Assembly: GCA_964587515.1 (NCBI GenBank)
Contig: CAZPMO010000001.1
Location: 1 to 64,000, forward strand
DNA from: CAZPMO01 sp964587515
GTDB taxonomy: Bacteria; Pseudomonadota; Alphaproteobacteria; MPNO01
Length of the DNA stretch: 64,000 nucleotides
Direction: 5' to 3'
Shown: positions 1 to 6,906 of the stretch, piece by piece
Layout of the letters: each line of letters begins with the position of its first letter
Position numbering within the stretch: position 1 is the first letter of the stretch
Program-made: the position numbers and the translations under genes
The notes under the pieces: model-generated
Told to the model about the DNA's origin: nothing
The model's input: the letters and a program-made list of their open reading frames with translations, nothing else
Databases searched by the model: none

Positions 1-1
1 C

Positions 2-379
2 GCTGGCGGCTGGTGTCCGCGCGGGCGCCGCGCCGAAGACGGCGCAATTCCCGAGTGCTACCCTCTGAGCGAAACGCGAAGTCGAAGTTTCATCGCGCGC
101 ACGCGGGCAAATGTCAGGGATTCGGACGCGACGCTGATCCTGACCCGGGGAACGCCGACCGGCGGCACCCGTGCGACCCACGAACATGCCCGGGCTCTCG
201 ACAGACCGGTTTTGGTGGTCGATCTCTCCGAGACCGAGGGAAACGCGATCACGGAGATCCGGGCATGGATGGAAGATCACGATGTCGCGATCCTCAATGT
301 CGCCGACCCGCGCGAGAGCGGCCAGCCCGGCATTCATGACCAGGCGCGCAGTGTGATGGATGCGCTCCTTACCGGCTGA
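2..379 (+). CDS. Putative molybdenum carrier / YpsA-like protein, 3' part
   Basis: The gene enters from the left edge in frame 2 with no start visible, leaving 125 codons to a TGA at 377-379. The peptide opens with GGWCPRGRRAEDG, followed by IPECYPLSET, a RTRANVRDSDAT stretch and TRGTPTGGTRAT. These are the glycine-rich nucleotide-binding-like motifs of the putative molybdenum carrier (cpYpsA) family, related to lysine decarboxylase-like Rossmann proteins. Only a short N-terminal piece should be missing, because family members are about 140-190 residues long. Its last 11 bases overlap the convergent M48 protease gene. The role in molybdenum handling is a family annotation rather than a proven function. 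It fits loosely with the molybdenum hydroxylase genes further along the window. Confidence 0.8.
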   Translation, partial: AGGWCPRGRRAEDGAIPECYPLSETRSRSFIARTRANVRDSDATLILTRGTPTGGTRATHEHARALDRPVLVVDLSETEGNAITEIRAWMEDHDVAILNVADPRESGQPGIHDQARSVMDALLTG

Positions 380-1859
380 CGATCTTCACTCTCGCGCCGG
401 GCGCGAGGCGGTCGCGCGCGGTGAGACCGTTCATGGTCTGAAACCGTTTGAGCCGAAAATCGGCGAACGCCATGCGGGCGGCGATGCTTTGTTGGGTGTC
501 ACCCGAGCCCACGGTATGAACCCGCAAATGGAGCGGTTTCAGCTTTTCCGCCTCGGCCGGGCCAAGTCGCCGGAAACTGTAGGTCGTCCGGCGTAATCCC
601 AGCGACAGGGCGGGTGTCGCCCGCACCGGTGTCAGGAACATGAACCGGTATATGGACCGCGGATCAACCCGGATGGCGACCAGACGCAGATCGGCTGGTC
701 CGGCGCGCGTCTTGATTCGCGCCGACCCGGTGGCGGCCTCGAGCCCATTGATCCGGATCGTTTCGGCATCGCCGATCCTGAGCGCGGGCGCCCAGATACT
801 GGTGAGGTAATAGCGCATCGGCCCGTCGCTCGGCTTGGTGGCGCGGTCGAATATGATGCGCGCCTTGTTCGGCCCGAATGCGATCACCGCCTTGGGCGAG
901 TTGAATAGCCGGTAACCTTCCGGCACCTCGAACCGGAAGCGCAGCTTGGGATGGGAAAATTCGCGCCCGCGAATGAATCCCTGTTCCGGATCGTCTCCAT
1001 AGAGAATGCCGTCGATCTTGCCGAGATAGACATCGCGGGCGACGATGGGCGAGCGCACCCGCGCCGCCGCGGCCCGCGCCCTCGCGCGCGTGACGCGCTC
1101 ATTGGGCGCCGGGTGTGTGGCGAGATAGTTGAACTGGTCGACCTTGTCCGGAGACTCCCCCCTGAGCCGCGCCTGTAGACGACTATCGGACCGGAGCTTG
1201 CTCAGAAAACCCGCCATCGCCCCCGTCTGATAACCGGCCCGGCTCAAATAGCGTATGCCGAGGTCGTCGGCCTCATATTCGTTTTCCCGCGAAAATCCAC
1301 GCAACACGGCGACGGCGCCGGACTGTCCCACCTGCATGACGGAGCGTTGCGCCTGAGGCGACACCTGACCAACGAGAATACCCGCGCCCGCCAGCAGAAT
1401 ATTGGCAAGCATCCCTTGCCCCTGACGTTCGGCATGATGAAGCGCCGTGATATGACCGAGCTCGTGGGCCAGCACCCCGGCAAGCTGAGCCTCGCTGTCA
1501 GCCAGCGCGAGCAGGCCACGCGTGATGTAGATATACCCCCCCGGCATCGCGAAGGCGTTCACGATATCGGAATTCAGCACCGTGAATTTATAGTTCAGGT
1601 CGCGCCGCTCGCCGGTACGGGCGAGAAGCTGGCCGATGCTGTCGACATAGCGTCTGAGTTCGGGCGTGCCGTATTCACCACCGAATTCGGTAACGATTTT
1701 GGGGTGGCTCTCACGGCCGATGCGAATTTCCTCGGCTGTACCCATGCCGCCGGTGAAGGTCGTGCCGCCGGTCGCCGGGTTGGTCGCGCAACCCTGAAGC
1801 GCCGCGATCGGCGCCGTCGCGGCGATCATCAGGGCGAGAACAATCACGGGCCGCTTCAT
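369..1859 (-). CDS. M48 family metalloprotease, lipoprotein, with C-terminal LysM-like segment
   Basis: This 496-residue protein begins with a signal sequence ending in LQGC (Cys24), a probable lipoprotein acylation site, so it should sit in the periplasm on a membrane anchor. The zinc protease motif HELGH lies at residues 132-136, and the downstream ENEYEAD segment near 192-198 supplies the third zinc ligand, as in BepA/YfgC-type M48 proteases. Such proteins degrade or chaperone misassembled outer-membrane proteins. The last 60 residues (GSGDTQQSIAARM to the end) look like a degenerate LysM fold. I chose the ATG at 1859 because it overlaps the TGA of the upstream nuclease-like gene in an ATGA arrangement and precedes the signal peptide. 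A longer reading upstream would run inside that gene. Confidence 0.92.
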   Translation of the reverse strand: MKRPVIVLALMIAATAPIAALQGCATNPATGGTTFTGGMGTAEEIRIGRESHPKIVTEFGGEYGTPELRRYVDSIGQLLARTGERRDLNYKFTVLNSDIVNAFAMPGGYIYITRGLLALADSEAQLAGVLAHELGHITALHHAERQGQGMLANILLAGAGILVGQVSPQAQRSVMQVGQSGAVAVLRGFSRENEYEADDLGIRYLSRAGYQTGAMAGFLSKLRSDSRLQARLRGESPDKVDQFNYLATHPAPNERVTRARARAAAARVRSPIVARDVYLGKIDGILYGDDPEQGFIRGREFSHPKLRFRFEVPEGYRLFNSPKAVIAFGPNKARIIFDRATKPSDGPMRYYLTSIWAPALRIGDAETIRINGLEAATGSARIKTRAGPADLRLVAIRVDPRSIYRFMFLTPVRATPALSLGLRRTTYSFRRLGPAEAEKLKPLHLRVHTVGSGDTQQSIAARMAFADFRLKRFQTMNGLTARDRLAPGARVKIVSR

Positions 1860-2644
1860 TCGCCCAGCACCTCGATCTGTTCCGGATGCGTCGCTTCGAT
1901 CATGGGGCCGTTGAAGGATTTCAACCATCCGCGCACACGCACCCTTTTACCCTGATATGACGCGATCGCAAGTCCGGCGCGCCGAAACAGAGACCGCGCG
2001 CGGGGCGCGATCGAAATGGTGAAGTCATGCTTCCAGTCGGATCCGAAATTGAGATATCCGCGCCGCCGCACCACGGCGGCGGCCAACACACGCCCCTCGA
2101 CCAGTTGGAAGGTATCGATAAAGCGCGGCGCATCGGTGACGTCCAGCACACGATAAAACGGATGCGCCCAGATGCCGCGCCGCGCCGCGCGGGCGGCGCG
2201 CTCGCGGACCAGCAAATCATTGGTGCGCGCGCGATTGTCGCGGAAGCTGTAGACCCGTGCGAGGCCGCGCGAAATCATTTCGCCCTGAATCCACGTTCCA
2301 TCGCCGTCGAACAGATGCGCCAGCAGACGGCCATGCCGATCGATGCGTCGGCCGTCATAACGGAGCGCGAGACGTTTGCCGAGCGTGAGCGCCGTGAGTG
2401 CGTCTTTTGATTTGCCGGCCAGCGGCCAGGTCGGAAAATTACGCCGTCCCAGCGGCAATTTGGGCGCCTGAATGCCGGTCAGGCGAATCTGATCGCCGTT
2501 CTTGATCACCACCGTATCGCCATCAACCACTTGCGCGACGGTCGCGGCGACGACGATTTCCGGATTGCCGCGCGGCCGCGCCTCCAAGGCGGCGCCGGTT
2601 ACGGCGGCAAGGATCAATATCAGGATGGCGGTATATCGGGTCAT
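1856..2644 (-). CDS. Thermonuclease-like (SNase-fold) exported protein
   Basis: This 262-residue protein has an N-terminal signal or anchor segment (about residues 1-22). A staphylococcal nuclease-like OB fold follows: VVDGDTVVIKNGDQIRLTGIQAPK, DRHGRLLAHLF and ISRGLARVYSF. Two family catalytic positions are altered. Where active nucleases have a D-x-P-E type loop after the GI motif, this protein reads GIQAPK, so the calcium-binding Asp and the catalytic Glu appear to be Gln and Lys. The Arg in the GR motif is kept. A C-terminal segment (GKRVRVRGWLKSFNGPMIEATHPEQIEVL) resembles a second small OB-fold binding domain. It is the first gene of a two-gene unit with the M48 protease, which starts inside its stop codon. 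Nuclease activity is doubtful; nucleic-acid or protein binding is possible. Confidence 0.85.
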   Translation of the reverse strand: MTRYTAILILILAAVTGAALEARPRGNPEIVVAATVAQVVDGDTVVIKNGDQIRLTGIQAPKLPLGRRNFPTWPLAGKSKDALTALTLGKRLALRYDGRRIDRHGRLLAHLFDGDGTWIQGEMISRGLARVYSFRDNRARTNDLLVRERAARAARRGIWAHPFYRVLDVTDAPRFIDTFQLVEGRVLAAAVVRRRGYLNFGSDWKHDFTISIAPRARSLFRRAGLAIASYQGKRVRVRGWLKSFNGPMIEATHPEQIEVLGE

Positions 2645-2737
2645 GTCCGCGGCGAGTATAGCATCGCGGCGCGGCGCGGATTACACTGCCGCCTCCCCGC
2701 CCGCCCGGTTGGCGCGGCACAGTGCTGGAACCCCTCC

Positions 2738-3688
2738 ATGGCCCGCGAACAGCTTTACCAGCATATCGAACCCCTTGAGACGGGCTATCTGGCGCTGGAC
2801 GGGACCCACACCATGTATTGGGAGCAGTCCGGCCGGGCAAACGGTGTGCCCGTGGTCTTTCTGCATGGCGGGCCGGGCGCCGGCGCGATTTCCGTGCATC
2901 GCCGGTTTTTCGATCCGGCGTTTTATCGCATCGTGATTTTCGACCAGCGCGGCGCCGGAAGATCGACCCCGCGCGGCGAATTGCGCGACAACACCACGCA
3001 GCATCTGATAGACGATATGGAGACGCTGCGCGCGCAACTCGGCATCGATAAATGGCTGCTGTTCGGCGGCTCCTGGGGCAGCACGCTGGCGCTGGCCTAT
3101 GCCGAAGCGCACCCGGAGCGCTGTCTCGGGCTAATCCTGCGGGGCATTTTTCTCGGCCGGGCGCAAGAAATCGACTGGTTCCTGTACGGCATGCGCACGG
3201 TCTTTCCCGAAGCGTGGCAAAAGCTGGTCGGCCCGCTAGCCGAGAATGAGCGCGACGACATCCTGAGCGCCTATCATCGCCGACTTACCGACCCCGATCC
3301 CGATATTCAGCTTCCGGCGGCGCGCGCCTGGAGCCGCTACGAGGGTGCATGCTCGACCCTGATGCCGAGCCCCGAAACGGTGGCGGCGTTCAGCGAGGAC
3401 GCAATGGCGGTCGGCCTCGCGCGCATCGAGACGCATTATTTCATGAACGACGTGTTCATGCCGGAAAACGCGCTGCTCGATAACGTTGAGCGGATAAGAG
3501 GGCTGCCGGGCACGATTATCCAGGGGCGCTACGACATGGTGTGTCCGATCGTCACCGCTGATGCGCTGCACCACGCGTGGCCGGAGGCGGAGTATATGGT
3601 GGTGCCCGATTCAGGACATTCCGCCATGGACCCGGGCGTCCGCGCCGCCCTGGTGCGCGCCACCGAGGACTTCAAGACCCGGGTTTGA
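2738..3688 (+). CDS. pip: Prolyl aminopeptidase (proline iminopeptidase)
   Basis: This is a 316-residue alpha/beta hydrolase of family S33, the usual length for the enzyme that removes N-terminal proline from peptides in the cytoplasm. Diagnostic stretches are the oxyanion-hole HGGPGAG, FDQRGAGRS, the nucleophile elbow GGSWGSTLAL, the Asp region QGRYDMVCP and the catalytic His in DSGHSAMD. The ATG at 2738 (MAREQLYQHIEPL) is chosen over an in-frame upstream start because the family begins about here and the upstream codons overlap the divergent nuclease gene's promoter region. It stands alone, with the PagL-like gene 29 bases downstream. Confidence 0.95.
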   Translation: MAREQLYQHIEPLETGYLALDGTHTMYWEQSGRANGVPVVFLHGGPGAGAISVHRRFFDPAFYRIVIFDQRGAGRSTPRGELRDNTTQHLIDDMETLRAQLGIDKWLLFGGSWGSTLALAYAEAHPERCLGLILRGIFLGRAQEIDWFLYGMRTVFPEAWQKLVGPLAENERDDILSAYHRRLTDPDPDIQLPAARAWSRYEGACSTLMPSPETVAAFSEDAMAVGLARIETHYFMNDVFMPENALLDNVERIRGLPGTIIQGRYDMVCPIVTADALHHAWPEAEYMVVPDSGHSAMDPGVRAALVRATEDFKTRV

Positions 3689-3717
3689 CGCGGTTGCGCC
3701 CTTTGCCGTTATCCGCG

Positions 3718-4278
3718 ATGATCCAGCCCGACAACAATGACCAAATGCGGGGGCGAGGGGCGTTGCGTTTCAGGAATTTGGCGATAGCGGCCGTTGCGCT
3801 CGCGGTCCTGTTCACGGCCTCGACGTCACATCGCGCGCGCGCCGATGATCCGGATTTCCTCAGGCTCGCCGTCGGGTTTTACGACATCAACGACAACCAG
3901 GAAGCGGTCGAGGTTCGCGCCGAATATCAGTCGGACTTCAAGCTGTGGTTCGTCAAGCCGTTCATCGGCATCATGGGAACCACCGACGCGGCGGTCTACG
4001 GCTATGGCGGCCTGCTGACCGATATCTATTTCGGACGGCGCTGGGTGCTCACGCCAAGCCTCGCGGTGGGCGGTTATCGCAACGGCGACGGCAAGGATCT
4101 CGGCCACGTGATCGAGTTCCGTTCCTCGATCGAGCTCGCCTACCGCTTCGACAATCGCTCGCGACTGGGGCTCTCGCTCTATCACCTCTCGAACGCGAGC
4201 CTCAGCGAAGACAATCAGGGGACCGAGATTCTCAGTCTCAGCTACTCGATCCCCCTGGGCTGGGGCGCGTCGAACTAA
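3718..4278 (+). CDS. PagL-type lipid A 3-O-deacylase (acyloxyacyl hydrolase)
   Basis: The 186-residue product has a signal sequence (hydrophobic LAIAAVALAVLF, cleavage near the Ala-Arg-Ala-Asp at 40-43), then alternating-residue strands typical of a small outer-membrane beta-barrel. The C-terminal motif LYHLSNASL carries the His156-x-Ser158 pair of PagL enzymes, and Glu170 in NQGTEILSLSYSIPLG matches the third catalytic position. PagL removes the 3-O-linked acyl chain of lipid A in the outer membrane, altering permeability and immune recognition. The start at 3718 gives an appropriate signal peptide. An internal ATG ten codons later is also possible. Confidence 0.88.
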   Translation: MIQPDNNDQMRGRGALRFRNLAIAAVALAVLFTASTSHRARADDPDFLRLAVGFYDINDNQEAVEVRAEYQSDFKLWFVKPFIGIMGTTDAAVYGYGGLLTDIYFGRRWVLTPSLAVGGYRNGDGKDLGHVIEFRSSIELAYRFDNRSRLGLSLYHLSNASLSEDNQGTEILSLSYSIPLGWGASN

Positions 4279-4293
4279 GAGACGCGGCCCCTA

Positions 4294-4797
4294 TCAGCCT
4301 CCATAGAAAACATTATCCCCAAGCTCGCGCATGTGCAGCACTGCATCGTCGGCGCGGCCTTCGGGGGCGTTGTTGACCTGCGCCTCGACCACCTCGCCGA
4401 TGACGATGTGATGATCGCCCCGCTCCACGACCTCGGCCACACTGCACTCGACGACCGCCTGGGCGTTGTTCAAAAGCGGCGCGCCGGTTGCGCCCTTGCT
4501 GTAGGGCTCGCCGCTGATCGCACCGTCGGCGACTTCCGCCGGCTTGAAAAACGTAAAGGCGGCGCCCTGCTGGCCCTTGCCCAGGAAGTTAAGCGCGAAA
4601 TTGCCGGCATTTCGCAGCGTGCCGTAGGCGCCGGAATCCGTCTTCACCCCGATCGCCACCAACGGCGGATCGAACGAGGTCTGGGTGACCCAGTTGACCG
4701 TCGCGGCGGCCACCGTGCCGTCCGAATCCTCCGCCGTCAGCACATAAATCCCATAGGGAATCATCCGTAGAGCTGTCTTTTTCGCATCCGCGTCCAT
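4294..4797 (-). CDS. Flavin reductase-like domain protein
   Basis: A 167-residue protein of the flavin reductase-like FMN-binding split-barrel family. Typical segments are IPYGIYVLTAEDSDGTVAAATVNWVTQTSFDPPLVAIGVK, which forms the flavin pocket, and NAGNFALNFLG. Members either reduce flavin with NAD(P)H for a partner monooxygenase or act as small FMN oxidoreductases. A strong GAGGAGG ribosome site precedes the ATG at 4797. It is transcribed divergently from the LigA/LigB-like dioxygenase operon that starts 127 bases away, so a shared control region and a supporting redox role in that pathway are plausible but unproven. Confidence 0.85.
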   Translation of the reverse strand: MDADAKKTALRMIPYGIYVLTAEDSDGTVAAATVNWVTQTSFDPPLVAIGVKTDSGAYGTLRNAGNFALNFLGKGQQGAAFTFFKPAEVADGAISGEPYSKGATGAPLLNNAQAVVECSVAEVVERGDHHIVIGEVVEAQVNNAPEGRADDAVLHMRELGDNVFYGG

Positions 4798-4923
4798 TGT
4801 CTGCCTCCTCGTTCAAAATCGCGCGACCGGCATCATGTTGCGATCGCCCCGCCAAATCAAATGCAATCGCCGCAATGGCGTGATAGCGTTGATATAGCGC
4901 TAAAAAACAAAGGGAGAAGGGCG

Positions 4924-5250
4924 ATGGCGATCGCCGATACCGACCGTACGCTGCCATCCAACCGGATGGTGTTCGAAGTACGCCGCGATATGGCGCAGGT
5001 ACGGAGCTTCCAGCAGAATATCGAGCCGTTTTTGGAAAAATACGGGCTTAGCGACGCGGAAAAGGAAGCCTGGCGCAACGAGGATTTGCGCTCGCTGGGC
5101 GAGCTTGGCGTCCACCCTTATTTTATCCCCCAGGTGACGCGGCTTTTCCACGGCAACAATTACAATTTTAATTCGAGCGAGGCCGCCAAGGTCTACGTCC
5201 AAAACATCGTGGAGGCCGGGGAGCCAGGGGAGGACAAAGAAGATGGGTGA
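4924..5250 (+). CDS. LigA-like extradiol dioxygenase alpha subunit
   Basis: This 108-residue protein resembles the small alpha subunit of protocatechuate 4,5-dioxygenase-type enzymes. It is mostly helical, with FEKYGL-type spacing (FLEKYGLSDAEKEAWRNED) followed by a segment that shapes the entrance to the active site (LGVHPYFIPQVTRLF). A GGGAGAAGG ribosome site precedes the ATG at 4924. The LigB-like catalytic subunit starts 8 bases before its stop codon, the usual pairing for two-component type II extradiol dioxygenases. Similarity to LigA is moderate, so the substrate is open. It is the first gene of an operon that continues to 10627. Confidence 0.8.
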   Translation: MAIADTDRTLPSNRMVFEVRRDMAQVRSFQQNIEPFLEKYGLSDAEKEAWRNEDLRSLGELGVHPYFIPQVTRLFHGNNYNFNSSEAAKVYVQNIVEAGEPGEDKEDG

Positions 5251-6088
5251 AATCGTCGCGACCATCGCGTTGTCGCACGCGCCTGGCCTGACCGGCTGGC
5301 TCGACCAGGCGAGCGAAGAACAGCAGACAAATCTCGATGCCGGCTACAAGGAGATGGGCCGGTTGTTGCGCGAGACCAGGCCCGACGTGATCGTCGGCAT
5401 CGCCAACGACCATGTCCTGAACCTGCCGCTGTCGAGCGGCATCGATTTCTGCGTCGGGGTGGCCGACGCCTGGAGCGGGCCGGCCGAGTGGTTCAAGGAC
5501 TGGCTCAACGTGCCCGACTATCGCGTCAAGGGGAGCCGCGAGGTGGGACGCACCATCGTCAACGAGGCGAGCCGCAAGGGGCTCAATCTCGCCTTCACCG
5601 ACGAATTGCTGTTCGACGACAACTGGTCGGTGCCGCTCTACTACCTGACGCCGGATTACGACATCCCGCTGGTGCCGATCCACATGAACTGCATCGTCCC
5701 GCCGATCCCCACCCCCGAGGCCTGTTACGAGGTCGGCCGGACAATCGCCGACATCGTGCGTGACTGCCGGCCGGACGGCGAACGCATCGCGCTGATGGCC
5801 ACCGGCGGCATGTCGCACGACCCGGGCGGGCCGAGATATTTCGATATCGACGACGAATTCGACCGCTGGTTTCTCGATCTGCTGACCGAGGGCGATCCGG
5901 AGAAGGTGCTGGCGGAAGCCACGATCGAGAAGATGGCGGCGGCCGGCGACGGCGGCACCACCGAATTGCTGGCCTGGATCGCCGCCATGGGCGCGGTGGG
6001 CGACCGCAAGGCGCGCGTTATCTGTTACGAGGCGCCGCTGGCGTTGCGCTGCGGCATGGGTTGCGTGGTCTGGGACATGACCTCATGA
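5243..6088 (+). CDS. LigB-type extradiol ring-cleavage dioxygenase catalytic subunit
   Basis: The 281-residue product belongs to the class III (LigB) extradiol dioxygenases, which open catecholic rings with Fe(II) and O2. The iron ligands match the LigB pattern: His12 in LSHAPG, His57 in ANDHVLN and Glu241 in GGTTELLAWI. His192 in TGGMSHDPGG is the conserved second-sphere acid/base. With the LigA-like subunit upstream it should form an alpha2beta2-type enzyme. It overlaps the LigA-like gene by 8 bases and the following cupin by 4 (ATGA), which indicates translational coupling. The operon partners (cupin, HyuA, HyuB) differ from a standard protocatechuate meta-pathway, so the substrate may be an unusual or N-containing aromatic. 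That last point is inference. Confidence 0.92.
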   Translation: MGEIVATIALSHAPGLTGWLDQASEEQQTNLDAGYKEMGRLLRETRPDVIVGIANDHVLNLPLSSGIDFCVGVADAWSGPAEWFKDWLNVPDYRVKGSREVGRTIVNEASRKGLNLAFTDELLFDDNWSVPLYYLTPDYDIPLVPIHMNCIVPPIPTPEACYEVGRTIADIVRDCRPDGERIALMATGGMSHDPGGPRYFDIDDEFDRWFLDLLTEGDPEKVLAEATIEKMAAAGDGGTTELLAWIAAMGAVGDRKARVICYEAPLALRCGMGCVVWDMTS

Positions 6089-6447
6089 ACCATCTTTCGA
6101 TCGCCGGCGCGATTGAGTACCGCGAGAAACAGCGGACCAAGCAACGCATCATCCTGACCGAGAACATGACCAGCGAACTGCTGTGCTACGAACCCGGCCA
6201 GGGGACGGTGGAGCATCACCACATCAATGACGACGAGGCGTTCTTCGTGATCGAGGGCGAGGGCACGATCACGGTCGACGACGAAAGCTTCGAGGTCGGA
6301 ACCCATGATCTCGTGTTCGCGCCCAAGGGCGCGCGCCACGGACTTCAGGCCGACAAGGGCAGCCGCCTCTCGGTGATCTATTTCCGCGCCCCGGGACGGA
6401 ATGCCTCGAAGACCGGCATGGTCTATGAACCCGGAGACCGGTCATGA
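6085..6447 (+). CDS. Single-domain cupin protein
   Basis: A 120-residue protein with one cupin barrel. The first cupin motif is VEHHHINDDEAFFVIEGEG, offering His and Glu metal ligands, and the second is LVFAPKGARHGLQAD with the third His. Small cupins of this kind act as metal-dependent dioxygenases, isomerases or ligand-binding accessory proteins. The ATG at 6085 lies in an ATGA overlap with the dioxygenase stop, and its own stop overlaps the next gene the same way. This coupling suggests that it works on the ring-cleavage product or protects the dioxygenase, which is inference from position. Confidence 0.85.
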   Translation: MNHLSIAGAIEYREKQRTKQRIILTENMTSELLCYEPGQGTVEHHHINDDEAFFVIEGEGTITVDDESFEVGTHDLVFAPKGARHGLQADKGSRLSVIYFRAPGRNASKTGMVYEPGDRS

Positions 6448-6881
6448 CCGATGACGCGCGTAGGCTCGCCCGTCTGTCGGGCGGCGCGGCGGCGGACGAA
6501 GGCGCCACCGTCGGCTTCACCATCGAGGTGGAGGACGGCCGCAATGTCGACATCGCCTGCGACACGGCGGCGTTGGAGCCGATGATCCATTACATGATCG
6601 GGCTCGGCCGGCTTGCGGCATCGGGGCGCGAAAAGGTCGCGCCGCATCAGTTCGGCCACACCGACCGCGTCGAGACCACCCCGATCGAGATTTCAGACCT
6701 CGGGTTGATGCGCGAGATGACGGCGGACGGCGCGACGCTGGTCATGCGCATGTTCGGCTTCGATCTCGGCTTTCAGGTCACGCCGCACCAATTAAAAGCG
6801 CTGCACGCGGAAATCGAGCGCGTCCTGCCCGCCTCGATGCTGCACCCGAGCGACCATCACCACCATCATCACGACCACTGA
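6444..6881 (+). CDS. Hypothetical protein with natural His-rich C-terminal tail
   Basis: I do not recognise a family for this 145-residue protein. It starts in an ATGA overlap with the cupin and lies 25 bases before HyuA, so it is part of the same operon. The body is a mixed alpha/beta sequence without a signal peptide or membrane segment (FTIEVEDGRNVDIACDTAALEPMIHYMIGLGRLA). The C-terminus ends in SDHHHHHHDH, a run of six histidines coded by mixed CAT/CAC codons. Such tails usually bind Ni, Zn or Fe and occur on metallochaperones and storage proteins. A role in metal loading of the Fe-dependent dioxygenase or of the HyuA/HyuB enzyme is a reasonable guess only. Confidence 0.75.
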   Translation: MTDDARRLARLSGGAAADEGATVGFTIEVEDGRNVDIACDTAALEPMIHYMIGLGRLAASGREKVAPHQFGHTDRVETTPIEISDLGLMREMTADGATLVMRMFGFDLGFQVTPHQLKALHAEIERVLPASMLHPSDHHHHHHDH

Positions 6882-6906
6882 CCCTGATTTCGGACTCGCG
6901 GAGCGC

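Noticed and set aside
4865..4915. TAGCGCTA palindrome and GATAGCG repeats before the LigA-like gene
   Set aside because: Short and partial; not enough to claim an operator.
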